From NCBI GenBank assembly GCA_048380335.1, contig DBFCCI010000034.1, positions 5,976-69,975 of the forward strand: 64,000 bases of DNA, given 5' to 3'. Positions within the stretch are counted from its first letter, which is position 1. The number at the start of each line of letters is the position of its first letter. The notes under the pieces were generated by a model. It saw only the letters and a program-made list of their open reading frames with translations, did not search any database and was not told the DNA's origin. Of this stretch, positions 26,762 to 34,279 are shown in pieces. The position numbers were made by a program, and so were the translations under genes. The DNA is from Lachnospira sp900551945. Its GTDB lineage: Bacteria; Bacillota; Clostridia; Lachnospirales; Lachnospiraceae.

Positions 26762-29533
26762 CTAGTGGGACATTCGTTGTTTTCTCTTTTTTTCCCTTTC
26801 AATTCTACGTCTTTCTATCTTTTGACATTGAGGACATCTTATAAGTTTACTATTATTATCAACTTCTAACCATTCTCCACAATCAATACATTGAATAAAT
26901 TTAGTCTTTTTTTCTTTTATATTATTTTTTAAGTTATCTACAACATATTGTCCATAACAAAACCAAAATAATTGTTTTCCACGTTTTTTATTCTTATATA
27001 AATATTCAATAAGCATATCTGCAATAATATCTTGTGAATATCCAAATTGTGAAAAATTATTTCTTACTTTGATTGCTATATAATGAAGATTATCAATTTC
27101 TTCATCTTTCATATTTACCATATAACGATACTTTTTATTAAGTTCATCATATAATTGTGATACTTCTTTAGGACAAATAATATTTGCATTATTCATCATC
27201 TTTTGATATTCTAAATCACCAAGCTGCATACCTCTAGTATTTATAGCCTTATTGGGAATACGAGAGTATAATTTATTTACAAAACTGTTATTTCGTTCAC
27301 ATAATTGAGATTTTTCTTTGTCTTTTGCATATTCAAAGAAAGCAGGTAACTTTTCATTTGTAAACTCTTTAATTTCTTTTTCAATACTATTAGGAAATTC
27401 TGGTTTATATAGAGTTTTAGCAAAGTCAATAACAAAATTATTTTGACAACATAATCTTTTTACACAATTAATAGCATGTTCTTTTTCTTCAACTGTTCCA
27501 TTAATAAATACATCATTGTTCCAAATCTTAGAAATATTATTACTATATATACCTATATTTCCACCTGTAAATGCAGTATTTAATCCTTCATAAATATTTT
27601 TATTATTTAAAAGTTTTGGCTCTGCTTTACGCATATTATAATAAAGTGGTACAATTCCGTTCATATTTCTTTGCACAATATTGACAAAATCAGGGTCAGC
27701 AACAACTAATGATTTATCTCCATCTACATCAAACTGAAGAATTTTACTAATTAAATCATGTGTACTTGTATATATTGCATTGGTTGTAAACCATTCTTTA
27801 ATATTTTTAACTCGTTCACCATAGTCTTTATTTGCCACATTAAAACGAATAGCATGCTCTTTATATAAATGAGGACTTCTTAGGCAATCAAGTTTATTAT
27901 ATTGTTTAAACAACCAACAGAATACCTCTTTATCTTCAAGTAATCCTTTTGGATTTTTAATATGACCAAACCAATATTCACATGCAGCATAGTAGTCTGG
28001 AAGTATAAATGTATATTTTCCATTTACTTCAAGTTTTCCACTTCTATATTTCTTTAAAAGACTATTTTTTACTTCACGAATAATATCTTTAACATATGTA
28101 TCATTAAGTAAAGCTGGATAAATCTTTACTGCCTTTTGAAATGGTGTCATTTTAGTGTTATATGGTGTAATTCCAAGGATTTCTTTCATAGTATCTATGG
28201 AATTACAAATATTTGTAATCTTGTCAACCGACTTTTTCACTAATAAATCAATCTCATTATCTGTAATATCTGTAAGAGTCTGCAACATTTGATAATTTAT
28301 TTTTGCATTTTTAATTCTATCTTCTTCAGTATTACATTTCCCTGCTTGACAATTATATTTCTTAAAATAAGTTTTATATTCTTCCCATGAATTATAAAAC
28401 TTATACATTTTAAACTGACTCTTTGTAAAAATAATTTTTATATCTTCTGTAATTATGTCATGACTTTGCCCATATATGTCAGTAATAGTAGGAGAATAGT
28501 TATTTATTTCAATAAATCTTTTAAAATCAAATACCCCTAATAATCCTTTTATCCATGGTGCACGAAACATTGTATTTTTAGTCATTACACTTGGAAGCAT
28601 CATACCTGCTCCATCTGTATGTGTAATAGGAACTACATCTTTTTTTCTCTCAATTGAATAATCTGTTTCGTCAATAAAATCAAATTCCCCTGCAACATTA
28701 GTTTCAAAATCATCAATAACAATACATCTATCAATATCAAAATCCACCCATTGGTCAGTAGCAGAATTAGCCAATGCCATGTATGCAAGATGTTTGTTTA
28801 CATTATTTCCACCTTTTGAGTTAATTCTATCTATTGTAAGACCACACATAATTGTTTTTTCAATTTTATCCCAAACGGATGTTTTAATAAAAACTGCTTT
28901 CTTTTTACGGATTTGACCAGCAGAAGATGTAAAATATTTATATTGTTCACCATTATACATAAACCCATAAAATGACAAATCTTTAAAAATATCAAAATAA
29001 TAGACCTGAACAATCATAATAGCATCTGTTAATTCATCTTGTTTTATACCAATAATTCTTGTAAGTGATGACTCAAAAACTGAGATAATATTATTATCAT
29101 TTAATTTATCTGTTCTAATTTCTCTTAATTGAACTTTTTTATCATAAGGAATATTATGCAGTTTACAATATTCAATCTTATTAGATAAAAGTTCTTTCTG
29201 ATGTACTTTATTTTCTAAGAGCTTTAATAATTTTTCTTTTGCTTGCTTTGCTTTATCTCTTTTATGAGAAACGATAATATTCCATTTTATATATTGTTTA
29301 ATAACACTATTATTTTTTTGATTATATTCTTCAAAAGAACCACTTTTCCAATGTGAAATGTTTTCTTTTGTAAAACCTTGAGATATAAGCGTTTGTTCTA
29401 ATTCTAATAATATATCATTGATATAAGTTTTTTCGTTTCTATATTTACAATTCATCTCATGTAAGTATTTTTCGTGATTACTATAAAAATGACTTGTATC
29501 TATAGAATACATATTAATTTGTTTATCTAGCAT
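26762..29533 (-). CDS. YonO/QDE-1-type single-subunit DNA-dependent RNA polymerase
   Basis: This 923-residue protein has the signature of the two-barrel RNA polymerases related to YonO of phage SPbeta and to eukaryotic RNA-dependent polymerases. The catalytic loop is QFDVDGDKSLV (Asp triad at about 602, 604 and 606). Upstream are HTDGAGMMLPSVM with FRAPWIKGLLGVFDF (about 305-337; the DGxG...KG motif) and CLRSPHLYKEHAIR (about 550), which mirrors RNPxLHPGDIR of RdRPs. A CX2C zinc ribbon (CIDCGEW...CPQCQK) and a basic tail end the protein. ATG 29533 follows TGGAGGT. YonO was shown to transcribe SPbeta late genes; the tail genes lie directly downstream here, so a late polymerase role is inferred. 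Confidence 0.88.
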   Translation of the reverse strand: MLDKQINMYSIDTSHFYSNHEKYLHEMNCKYRNEKTYINDILLELEQTLISQGFTKENISHWKSGSFEEYNQKNNSVIKQYIKWNIIVSHKRDKAKQAKEKLLKLLENKVHQKELLSNKIEYCKLHNIPYDKKVQLREIRTDKLNDNNIISVFESSLTRIIGIKQDELTDAIMIVQVYYFDIFKDLSFYGFMYNGEQYKYFTSSAGQIRKKKAVFIKTSVWDKIEKTIMCGLTIDRINSKGGNNVNKHLAYMALANSATDQWVDFDIDRCIVIDDFETNVAGEFDFIDETDYSIERKKDVVPITHTDGAGMMLPSVMTKNTMFRAPWIKGLLGVFDFKRFIEINNYSPTITDIYGQSHDIITEDIKIIFTKSQFKMYKFYNSWEEYKTYFKKYNCQAGKCNTEEDRIKNAKINYQMLQTLTDITDNEIDLLVKKSVDKITNICNSIDTMKEILGITPYNTKMTPFQKAVKIYPALLNDTYVKDIIREVKNSLLKKYRSGKLEVNGKYTFILPDYYAACEYWFGHIKNPKGLLEDKEVFCWLFKQYNKLDCLRSPHLYKEHAIRFNVANKDYGERVKNIKEWFTTNAIYTSTHDLISKILQFDVDGDKSLVVADPDFVNIVQRNMNGIVPLYYNMRKAEPKLLNNKNIYEGLNTAFTGGNIGIYSNNISKIWNNDVFINGTVEEKEHAINCVKRLCCQNNFVIDFAKTLYKPEFPNSIEKEIKEFTNEKLPAFFEYAKDKEKSQLCERNNSFVNKLYSRIPNKAINTRGMQLGDLEYQKMMNNANIICPKEVSQLYDELNKKYRYMVNMKDEEIDNLHYIAIKVRNNFSQFGYSQDIIADMLIEYLYKNKKRGKQLFWFCYGQYVVDNLKNNIKEKKTKFIQCIDCGEWLEVDNNSKLIRCPQCQKIERRRIEREKKRKQRMSH

Positions 29534-29712
29534 TTGTATACCTCCATTAAATCTTATAATATTTCTTTGATAAACATTATTACACACAATATTTTTTCAA
29601 AATTAATGTAGTCATTGTATGTAATTGTATCCATATAATAAATTCTCTTTTTAATTTTATATTTTTATATATGTGATTTGTTTTGATTTGAAAATAAGAT
29701 ATAAATAGTAGT

Positions 29713-29760
29713 AGTACTAGTACAGATTATATTATTAAGTACATAAAAACACTCGTGTTT
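29713..29760. promoter_or_regulatory. Palindromes in the divergent YonO-like / XRE region
   Basis: The 310-base gap between the divergent polymerase (minus) and XRE (plus) genes holds GTACTAGTAC (29714-29723) and AAACACTCGTGTTT (29747-29760, two-base centre). Such palindromes are plausible operators for a helix-turn-helix repressor. No canonical sigma-A promoter was clear for the polymerase gene, compatible with another sigma factor. Confidence 0.45.
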
Positions 29761-29820
29761 AGAAAAATACTTCAATATTTTTATATGTTTTATTAAAATT
29801 AAAAAACTTATTTTTAGTTA

Positions 29821-29829
29821 TGATATAAT
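29821..29829 (+). promoter_or_regulatory. Extended -10 promoter of the small XRE gene
   Basis: TGATATAAT at 29821-29829 gives a TGnTATAAT extended -10 element about 15 bases before ATG 29844, so the mRNA would have a very short leader. No -35 element is apparent. Confidence 0.5.
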
Positions 29830-29843
29830 TTAAGAAATCAACA

Positions 29844-30041
29844 ATGAAATTATTAATATGGCAAATAAGAAACGAAAAAAATATAACTTTAGAGCAACTT
29901 GCTACATTAACAAATTTAAGTAAGTCTGCTTTAAATAATTATGAAAATGGAAAAGTAAGTCCAACTTTAGAAAAATTAAAATTAATAGCTATAGCTTTAA
30001 ATGTCAAAATAACGGATTTATTTGAAGATGAATACAAATAA
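29844..30041 (+). CDS. XRE-family transcriptional regulator, single HTH domain (65 aa)
   Basis: The whole 65-residue protein is one Cro/CI-type helix-turn-helix: NITLEQLATLTNLSKSALNNYENGKVSPTLEKLKLIAIALNVKITDLF. There is no ligand or oligomerisation domain. Lacking a clear ribosome binding site, it may be translated from a near-leaderless mRNA. It diverges from the YonO-like polymerase and could regulate that gene through the palindromes between them. Confidence 0.88.
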   Translation: MKLLIWQIRNEKNITLEQLATLTNLSKSALNNYENGKVSPTLEKLKLIAIALNVKITDLFEDEYK

Positions 30042-30140
30042 TTAAAAATTTCCATAATTATGGAAATAAATACAAAATTTATAGACATATTTATTCATGA
30101 TTGTTATAATTGCGATAACAAATATAGAGGGGGCGTTTTT

Positions 30141-30254
30141 ATGGATTACAAAAATCTAATAATAGCAATGATAAAAGAATTGGATAATACAAAAGATAAA
30201 AAATTCCTTTTACAAATCTTTACTATGATAAAAAGACACACTCAAAAGGGGTAG
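30141..30254 (+). CDS. Small protein (37 aa) downstream of XRE
   Basis: ATG 30141 follows a strong GAGGGGG site; the reading frame is open further upstream but the only good start is here. The product (MDYKNLIIAMIKELDNTKDK...) is a helical, basic 37-residue protein of a type often seen beside phage regulators in gut clostridia. No function is known. Its stop codon lies in the stem of a terminator shared with the convergent repressor gene. Confidence 0.55.
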   Translation: MDYKNLIIAMIKELDNTKDKKFLLQIFTMIKRHTQKG

Positions 30255-30275
30255 CCAAAAGCTACTCCTTTTTTT
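30245..30275. terminator. Bidirectional terminator between convergent regulator genes
   Basis: AAAGGGGTAGC (30245-30255) pairs with GCTACTCCTTT (30261-30271), with a 5-base loop, followed by a T run on the plus strand and A run on the other side. The stop codons of both convergent genes (TAG at 30252-30254 and TAG on the minus strand at 30262-30264) are inside the stem. Confidence 0.85.
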
Positions 30276-30657
30276 TATACAAAGAATATATATCATTTGC
30301 TAATTTACGTAAAACACATTTTGAAGCTTCGTCTTGTTTTTGATAGACAACAATAAAATCTTTTATAAGTTCTAAAATTTCATCATCAGTATCATCTAAC
30401 ATATCCTGAACGTACATTGCAACTTCTTCATCATGTGTTAAATGTATAAACATATCACCTTCACCATTTTTTAACCAATTTTCATTTACATGAAATTCTC
30501 TACAAATAGATAAAATAGTTTGTTGTGTTACATTATTAATTCCATTTTCTATTAATGATAATGATGACTTTTTTAAGCCTATTCTTTCTCCAAATGCTTC
30601 TTGTGTTAAAGATATTTGAGGGTGTTTTCTTATTTGCTTTATTCTATCACTTATCAA
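30262..30657 (-). CDS. XRE-family repressor (131 aa)
   Basis: The N-terminal ~65 residues form a CI-type helix-turn-helix (SLTQEAFGERIGLKKSSLSLIENGINNVTQQTILSICREFHVNENWLKNGEGDMF), and an acidic C-terminal helical part (about 75-131) likely dimerises. There is no peptidase S24 domain, so no direct RecA-triggered self-cleavage is expected. Start is TTG 30657 behind AAAGGAG. It is divergent from the sigma-DUF262 gene, whose promoter region holds a palindrome; it is the best candidate for the repressor that keeps the locus silent. Confidence 0.88.
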   Translation of the reverse strand: MISDRIKQIRKHPQISLTQEAFGERIGLKKSSLSLIENGINNVTQQTILSICREFHVNENWLKNGEGDMFIHLTHDEEVAMYVQDMLDDTDDEILELIKDFIVVYQKQDEASKCVLRKLANDIYSLYKKKE

Positions 30658-30681
30658 GTGTTTAATCTCCTTTCATAATTA

Positions 30682-30710
30682 ACAATATCACAATAGTATA
30701 TGGCAGTCAA
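30682..30710 (-). promoter_or_regulatory. Promoter of the XRE repressor
   Basis: Read on the minus strand, TTGACT (30710-30705) and TATTGT (30687-30682) are spaced 17 bases, about 25 bases upstream of the TTG start at 30657. Confidence 0.6.
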
Positions 30711-30740
30711 TAAAAAATTCATTACATAAACTTTTAGGTA

Positions 30741-30784
30741 TTGACAATATTTATATAATAAATTATTATGTTTGTATAACAAAC
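30741..30784 (+). promoter_or_regulatory. Strong promoter and palindromic operator of sigma-DUF262 gene
   Basis: TTGACA (30741-30746), a 17-base spacer and TATTAT (30764-30769) form a near-consensus promoter. The palindrome GTTTGT-ATA-ACAAAC (30770-30784) directly follows the -10 element, covering the expected start point. This is a classic operator position, most likely for the divergent XRE repressor. Confidence 0.75.
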
Positions 30785-30865
30785 AAAAAATTGTTCAATA
30801 TTGATAAAAATTATAGAAACTTTGAAAGTATACAAAAATAACATATAGAAAGTTGAAAATACAAT

Positions 30866-32740
30866 ATGATACCCCAAAAGAAAAAAGTAATATTAACCCC
30901 AAAAGAATTACAACTAAAATACAAATTATCAAATTTGACAAATGAACAACTAAATTTAATTGATGAATATTGCACAAACAATATGAAAAAATTAAAAAAT
31001 TTAAGCTACAAAGTTTTTAAAATACTTAATATTCCTTTATCAGAACATGATGACTTGTATGACGATGCTATAAATGTATTACTTGAAAGTGTCATTAGCT
31101 TTGATAATACTAAAAATTTAACTTTTGAAACATATCTTAATTCAAATATTAAAAAATCTACATCTAGTTGGTTTAGAGATAATTACAAAAGAGCGAAAAG
31201 AAGAAATTTGATTTTAGACAGTAAAGGAAATATTCTTAAAGATAAAAATGGTAATCCAATTATTCAAAAAAATATATCATTTGATGACAACAATTATGAA
31301 GATGATATTGATTTAAAAGAAAAAATCGCTTCAAATTTTGACATTGAAACAGAAAGTCAGTTTAATTTTAATAAAGATGAGAGGGTAGAAGCCTTCTTAA
31401 ATTCATTAAGCATACTTCAAAAGAACATTTTACTTATGAAGATGGAAGATAATTCAATTGAAGAAATAATAAATAAATTGAAAATTTCTTATGTAAAATA
31501 TCAAAAAGAAATGAAGAAAATACAAACAAATAAAAATATTTCCTTATTTACCAAAAATATTAACGATGGAAATTATAAAACAGAGGTAAGAAACATGAGT
31601 GATAGAATTATGGAAATTGAAGAGTCTAGCAGCTATAGAATGGATAAAAATAATTTATTTAGTCTATTAGAAAACAAAAAAAATGGTGATATAAATTGTA
31701 ATTACATTTTACAAAGAGAGCCTTTTCAATGGTCTTCTGAAGAAGCTAATAGATATTTCTGTCGTATCTTATGTAATTTACCTATTCCGGAAATAGTTTT
31801 ATGCGAGCAAAAGAAAAAGGGTAAAACAATATCATATCTTATTGATGGATTACAACGTCTTTCTTATGCTGAAGCCTTTAAAGAAAATCGTATTAAAATC
31901 AGTTCAGCAGGGGCTGAAAGACATTTAATTAAATACCATGATTATATATTAGACGAACAGGGTAATCGTATTCTAGACGAAGATGGTTGTGCAATCTATG
32001 AAGCAAAAGTATTTGATGTTATAGGAAAATATTACAAAGATTTGCCAGAATACCTAAAAAAAAGATTTAATATGTTCAACATTAATGTAACTCAATTTTT
32101 CGATTGTACTGATGAACAAATTGCTGACCATATAAGAGATTATAACAATCATTCATCAATGAATAAAGAACAGAGTGGTTTAACAAAAATATCTACCACA
32201 ACTGCAGAATATATAAAACAAATTTCACAAAATAATTCATTTTTTAAAAACTGTGGAAAATTTACAAAATCTAATGAAGTTAAGGGAAAATTAGAAAGAA
32301 TTGTTACTGAGTCTATTATGCTTTTATTTTTCAAAAATGATTGGAAATCAAAACTTGATACTATTTATAAATATGTAGATAAAAATGCTACTGCCCAGCA
32401 ATTTTTAAAATTAAATTCCCATTTTAACCGATTAGAATTAGCTTTAGGATATGATAACACAGAACTGAATGAATTATTTACTTATTCTACAACTTCTATG
32501 TGGATTGCAGTATTTGATAAATTTATTACATATAATATAGATGATTCTCAATTTGTTAATTTCTTAAAAGCTTATAATACTGAATTAAAGTATAAAGAAA
32601 TTGATGGTGTTTCAATGTCAAACTTTAAGAACTCAAAACATAATTCTAAAAATAAAATTATTGTTATAGGTAAAATAGATTTAGTTATTAAGCTTATGGA
32701 AGAATATTTACATATAAATAATGAAGAAATTTCTTTATAA
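30866..32740 (+). CDS. Sigma-70-like factor fused to DUF262 domain
   Basis: The first ~225 residues look like an atypical sigma factor: a region-2-like segment (about 30-110, with DDLYDDAINVLLESVISFD and TFETYLNSNIKKSTSSWFRDN) and a region-4-like segment (about 173-220, NSLSILQKNILLMKMEDNSIEEI). Residues ~265-624 form a DUF262 (GmrS-type/ParB-like) domain with REPFQWSSEEA, NLPIPEIVL and IDGLQRL (327-332). A strong internal site, AGAGGT 7 bases before the in-frame ATG 31595 (Met 244), could yield a separate 381-residue DUF262 protein. The main ATG has only a weak GAAAG site. I know of no standard family with this fusion. It may direct host polymerase to the locus under nucleotide-dependent control. 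Confidence 0.78.
   Translation: MIPQKKKVILTPKELQLKYKLSNLTNEQLNLIDEYCTNNMKKLKNLSYKVFKILNIPLSEHDDLYDDAINVLLESVISFDNTKNLTFETYLNSNIKKSTSSWFRDNYKRAKRRNLILDSKGNILKDKNGNPIIQKNISFDDNNYEDDIDLKEKIASNFDIETESQFNFNKDERVEAFLNSLSILQKNILLMKMEDNSIEEIINKLKISYVKYQKEMKKIQTNKNISLFTKNINDGNYKTEVRNMSDRIMEIEESSSYRMDKNNLFSLLENKKNGDINCNYILQREPFQWSSEEANRYFCRILCNLPIPEIVLCEQKKKGKTISYLIDGLQRLSYAEAFKENRIKISSAGAERHLIKYHDYILDEQGNRILDEDGCAIYEAKVFDVIGKYYKDLPEYLKKRFNMFNINVTQFFDCTDEQIADHIRDYNNHSSMNKEQSGLTKISTTTAEYIKQISQNNSFFKNCGKFTKSNEVKGKLERIVTESIMLLFFKNDWKSKLDTIYKYVDKNATAQQFLKLNSHFNRLELALGYDNTELNELFTYSTTSMWIAVFDKFITYNIDDSQFVNFLKAYNTELKYKEIDGVSMSNFKNSKHNSKNKIIVIGKIDLVIKLMEEYLHINNEEISL
31582..31597 (+). promoter_or_regulatory. 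Internal ribosome binding site and start in the sigma-DUF262 gene
   Basis: AGAGGT (31582-31587) precedes ATG 31595 by 7 bases, in frame. It is stronger than the site at the main start and falls exactly at the junction between the sigma-like and DUF262 parts. Confidence 0.6.
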
Positions 32741-32809
32741 AACTGGATTAAAAAATTTTTTAACTTATACATCATTAAACACATATTAAAAATTATATAT
32801 ATCATAAAC

Positions 32810-32969
32810 ACAACACTTCGTTAAACCGAGATTTAGCGAAGTGTTGTATGAGTTAAAATATTCTTTACTTTTTAAACATTTATCTCTACTCCCTATGTTT
32901 TAGACTCCATTTTATTATAAATTAGTGATTGTTATTTTGAACCACAACTAAACTAACAATCACTAATTT
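32810..32969. other. Intergenic right boundary with two inverted repeats
   Basis: The 360-base gap after the sigma-DUF262 gene has no gene. It holds CAACACTTCG (32811-32820) with CGAAGTGTTG (32837-32846), and a perfect 16-bp repeat AAATTAGTGATTGTTA (32919-32934) with its complement (32954-32969). Both may terminate converging transcription. The right limit of the phage-derived locus is probably here. Confidence 0.5.
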
Positions 32970-33100
32970 ATTTATTATTTCAATAATGAAAATCTAGCTC
33001 TATAAACTTATGCGCACATTCTATATGAACTACAAATACATAATAACTCTCTGATTTACTAACTATATTATGATTAAGATAACTCACAATAAAATAATTG

Positions 33101-34267
33101 TTATTTAATATCTCTTTTTAACAAAGCTATAAGATTTTCTACCTTGAATATATCATCAAATATAAATTCTTCTGCAAGTACTTCAAGATTATCTTCTGAA
33201 TATTCGACTTCTCTTGAAAATATATGAACTGTTTCAATTCTATCTTCAAATGAAAATTCTCTGTTATTTTTAAGCCATTTGACAATATCCATATCTCTAA
33301 TTACAAAATAATTAGTTACAGAAAGTTGTAATTTACCAAACACATCATGGTCATAAGCGGCTTTCATAAAATACCTGAACACAAAATACTTAAGCATATT
33401 AGAATATTCATAATTTCTATCTTTAATATATTCTGTAAATTCTTTTACTAAAACAGAATAATCTGCTGGACTCATATCTTCACTATGAAGCATATCATAC
33501 ATATCGTCAAGATAATACTGCCATTGCTCATTTAAGATTTCAAGTTCACTATATGCGTTTAATATGCTTTCAACTTCATACATAGAACTATTTTCGTCTA
33601 TATTTATGTTTTGTTTATCTAATTGTAAGGCTTCGTAATTGTTTTGTTGTAATAAATTTATGATATTTTGAATTTCTTCCGTATTATTTTCATTAACAAG
33701 GTCTTGAATGTGCTTTCCTATCTCAATCATATATATCATTTTATTGTAAAGGGAAATACTTTCGTTATCAATCATTTTAAATAGTAAATCACGAACTTTA
33801 AATAAATAATTGGCAAGAACATTATCATATTCTGTGTCTATCACTTCTTCCTCGTCTATGTCTTCTATATCCATTGAAAAAGGTTTTCTATCTGTAAATA
33901 TAATTCTTTCAGCTTCTTCACAGGCAAGTCCAATTCCTGTTTCTTTTATACTGCCATAATATTCTGTAAATCTTGGAAATTGTGTGCATACAACTCCCAT
34001 TTTATCTTCACCTAGATTTTTATAGATTTCACATAAGTTTTCATTGTCAAGAAATGGACATTTTCCATCTTTAAGCTTGAAGCAGTATTCATCAGTTCTA
34101 CCAATTGAAGCTCTTAATATATCGCCAAATTCACCTTCAAGATTAAGATAATAATTAGCTGTTTCATCATCTATATCAATTTCCCAACCGCCTATGCAAC
34201 AATTATCTTTACATTTAGAAGCTATACAGACAAAATCTTTATAATAATGTGGTACTCTTAATTTCAT
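33101..34267 (-). CDS. Flagellin lysine-N-methylase (FliB family)
   Basis: The 388-residue protein has the FliB cysteine pattern: CKDNCCIGGWEIDID near residue 18, KDGKCPFLDNENLCEIY, and GVVCTQFPRFTEYYG, which supply an iron-sulfur cluster. FliB proteins methylate lysines on flagellin in motile bacteria, but many Firmicute members are of unproven substrate. The C-terminal half is helical and less conserved. It starts at ATG 34267 behind AAAGGA, 13 bases after the stop of the radical-SAM gene, so the two are co-transcribed. Confidence 0.83.
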   Translation of the reverse strand: MKLRVPHYYKDFVCIASKCKDNCCIGGWEIDIDDETANYYLNLEGEFGDILRASIGRTDEYCFKLKDGKCPFLDNENLCEIYKNLGEDKMGVVCTQFPRFTEYYGSIKETGIGLACEEAERIIFTDRKPFSMDIEDIDEEEVIDTEYDNVLANYLFKVRDLLFKMIDNESISLYNKMIYMIEIGKHIQDLVNENNTEEIQNIINLLQQNNYEALQLDKQNINIDENSSMYEVESILNAYSELEILNEQWQYYLDDMYDMLHSEDMSPADYSVLVKEFTEYIKDRNYEYSNMLKYFVFRYFMKAAYDHDVFGKLQLSVTNYFVIRDMDIVKWLKNNREFSFEDRIETVHIFSREVEYSEDNLEVLAEEFIFDDIFKVENLIALLKRDIK

Positions 34268-34279
34268 AAAATAATCCTT

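Larger units (their letters stand above)
3100..32760. mobile_element. Phage-derived tail, lysis and transcription locus (tailocin-like or defective SPbeta-like prophage)
   Basis: About 29.7 kb of strongly AT-rich DNA, nearly all coded on the minus strand, lies between host genes trpD and a fliB-like gene. It carries tail tube, holin, tape measure, Dit-like, Tal-like, BppU/S74, XkdX-like and GH25 lysozyme genes, plus XRE regulators, a sigma-DUF262 fusion, a YonO-like polymerase and an HU-like protein. I find no terminase, portal, head protease, capsid, replication or canonical integrase gene. The limits are approximate because no flanking direct repeat was seen. Confidence 0.8.

Noticed and set aside
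26575..26802. Minus-strand 75-residue ORF overlapping the end of the YonO-like gene
   Set aside because: It runs straight through the long hairpin at 26676-26750 and lacks a ribosome binding site; composition is not protein-like.
3100..32760. Contractile (R-type) tail or extracellular injection system
   Set aside because: No sheath, spike, gp25-like or AAA+ genes are present; Dit, Tal and BppU-type genes indicate a siphophage-like noncontractile tail.
3042..33100. Direct repeat attachment sites flanking the phage-derived locus
   Set aside because: Comparing the sequences after trpD and before the fliB-like gene by eye gave no shared core of useful length.
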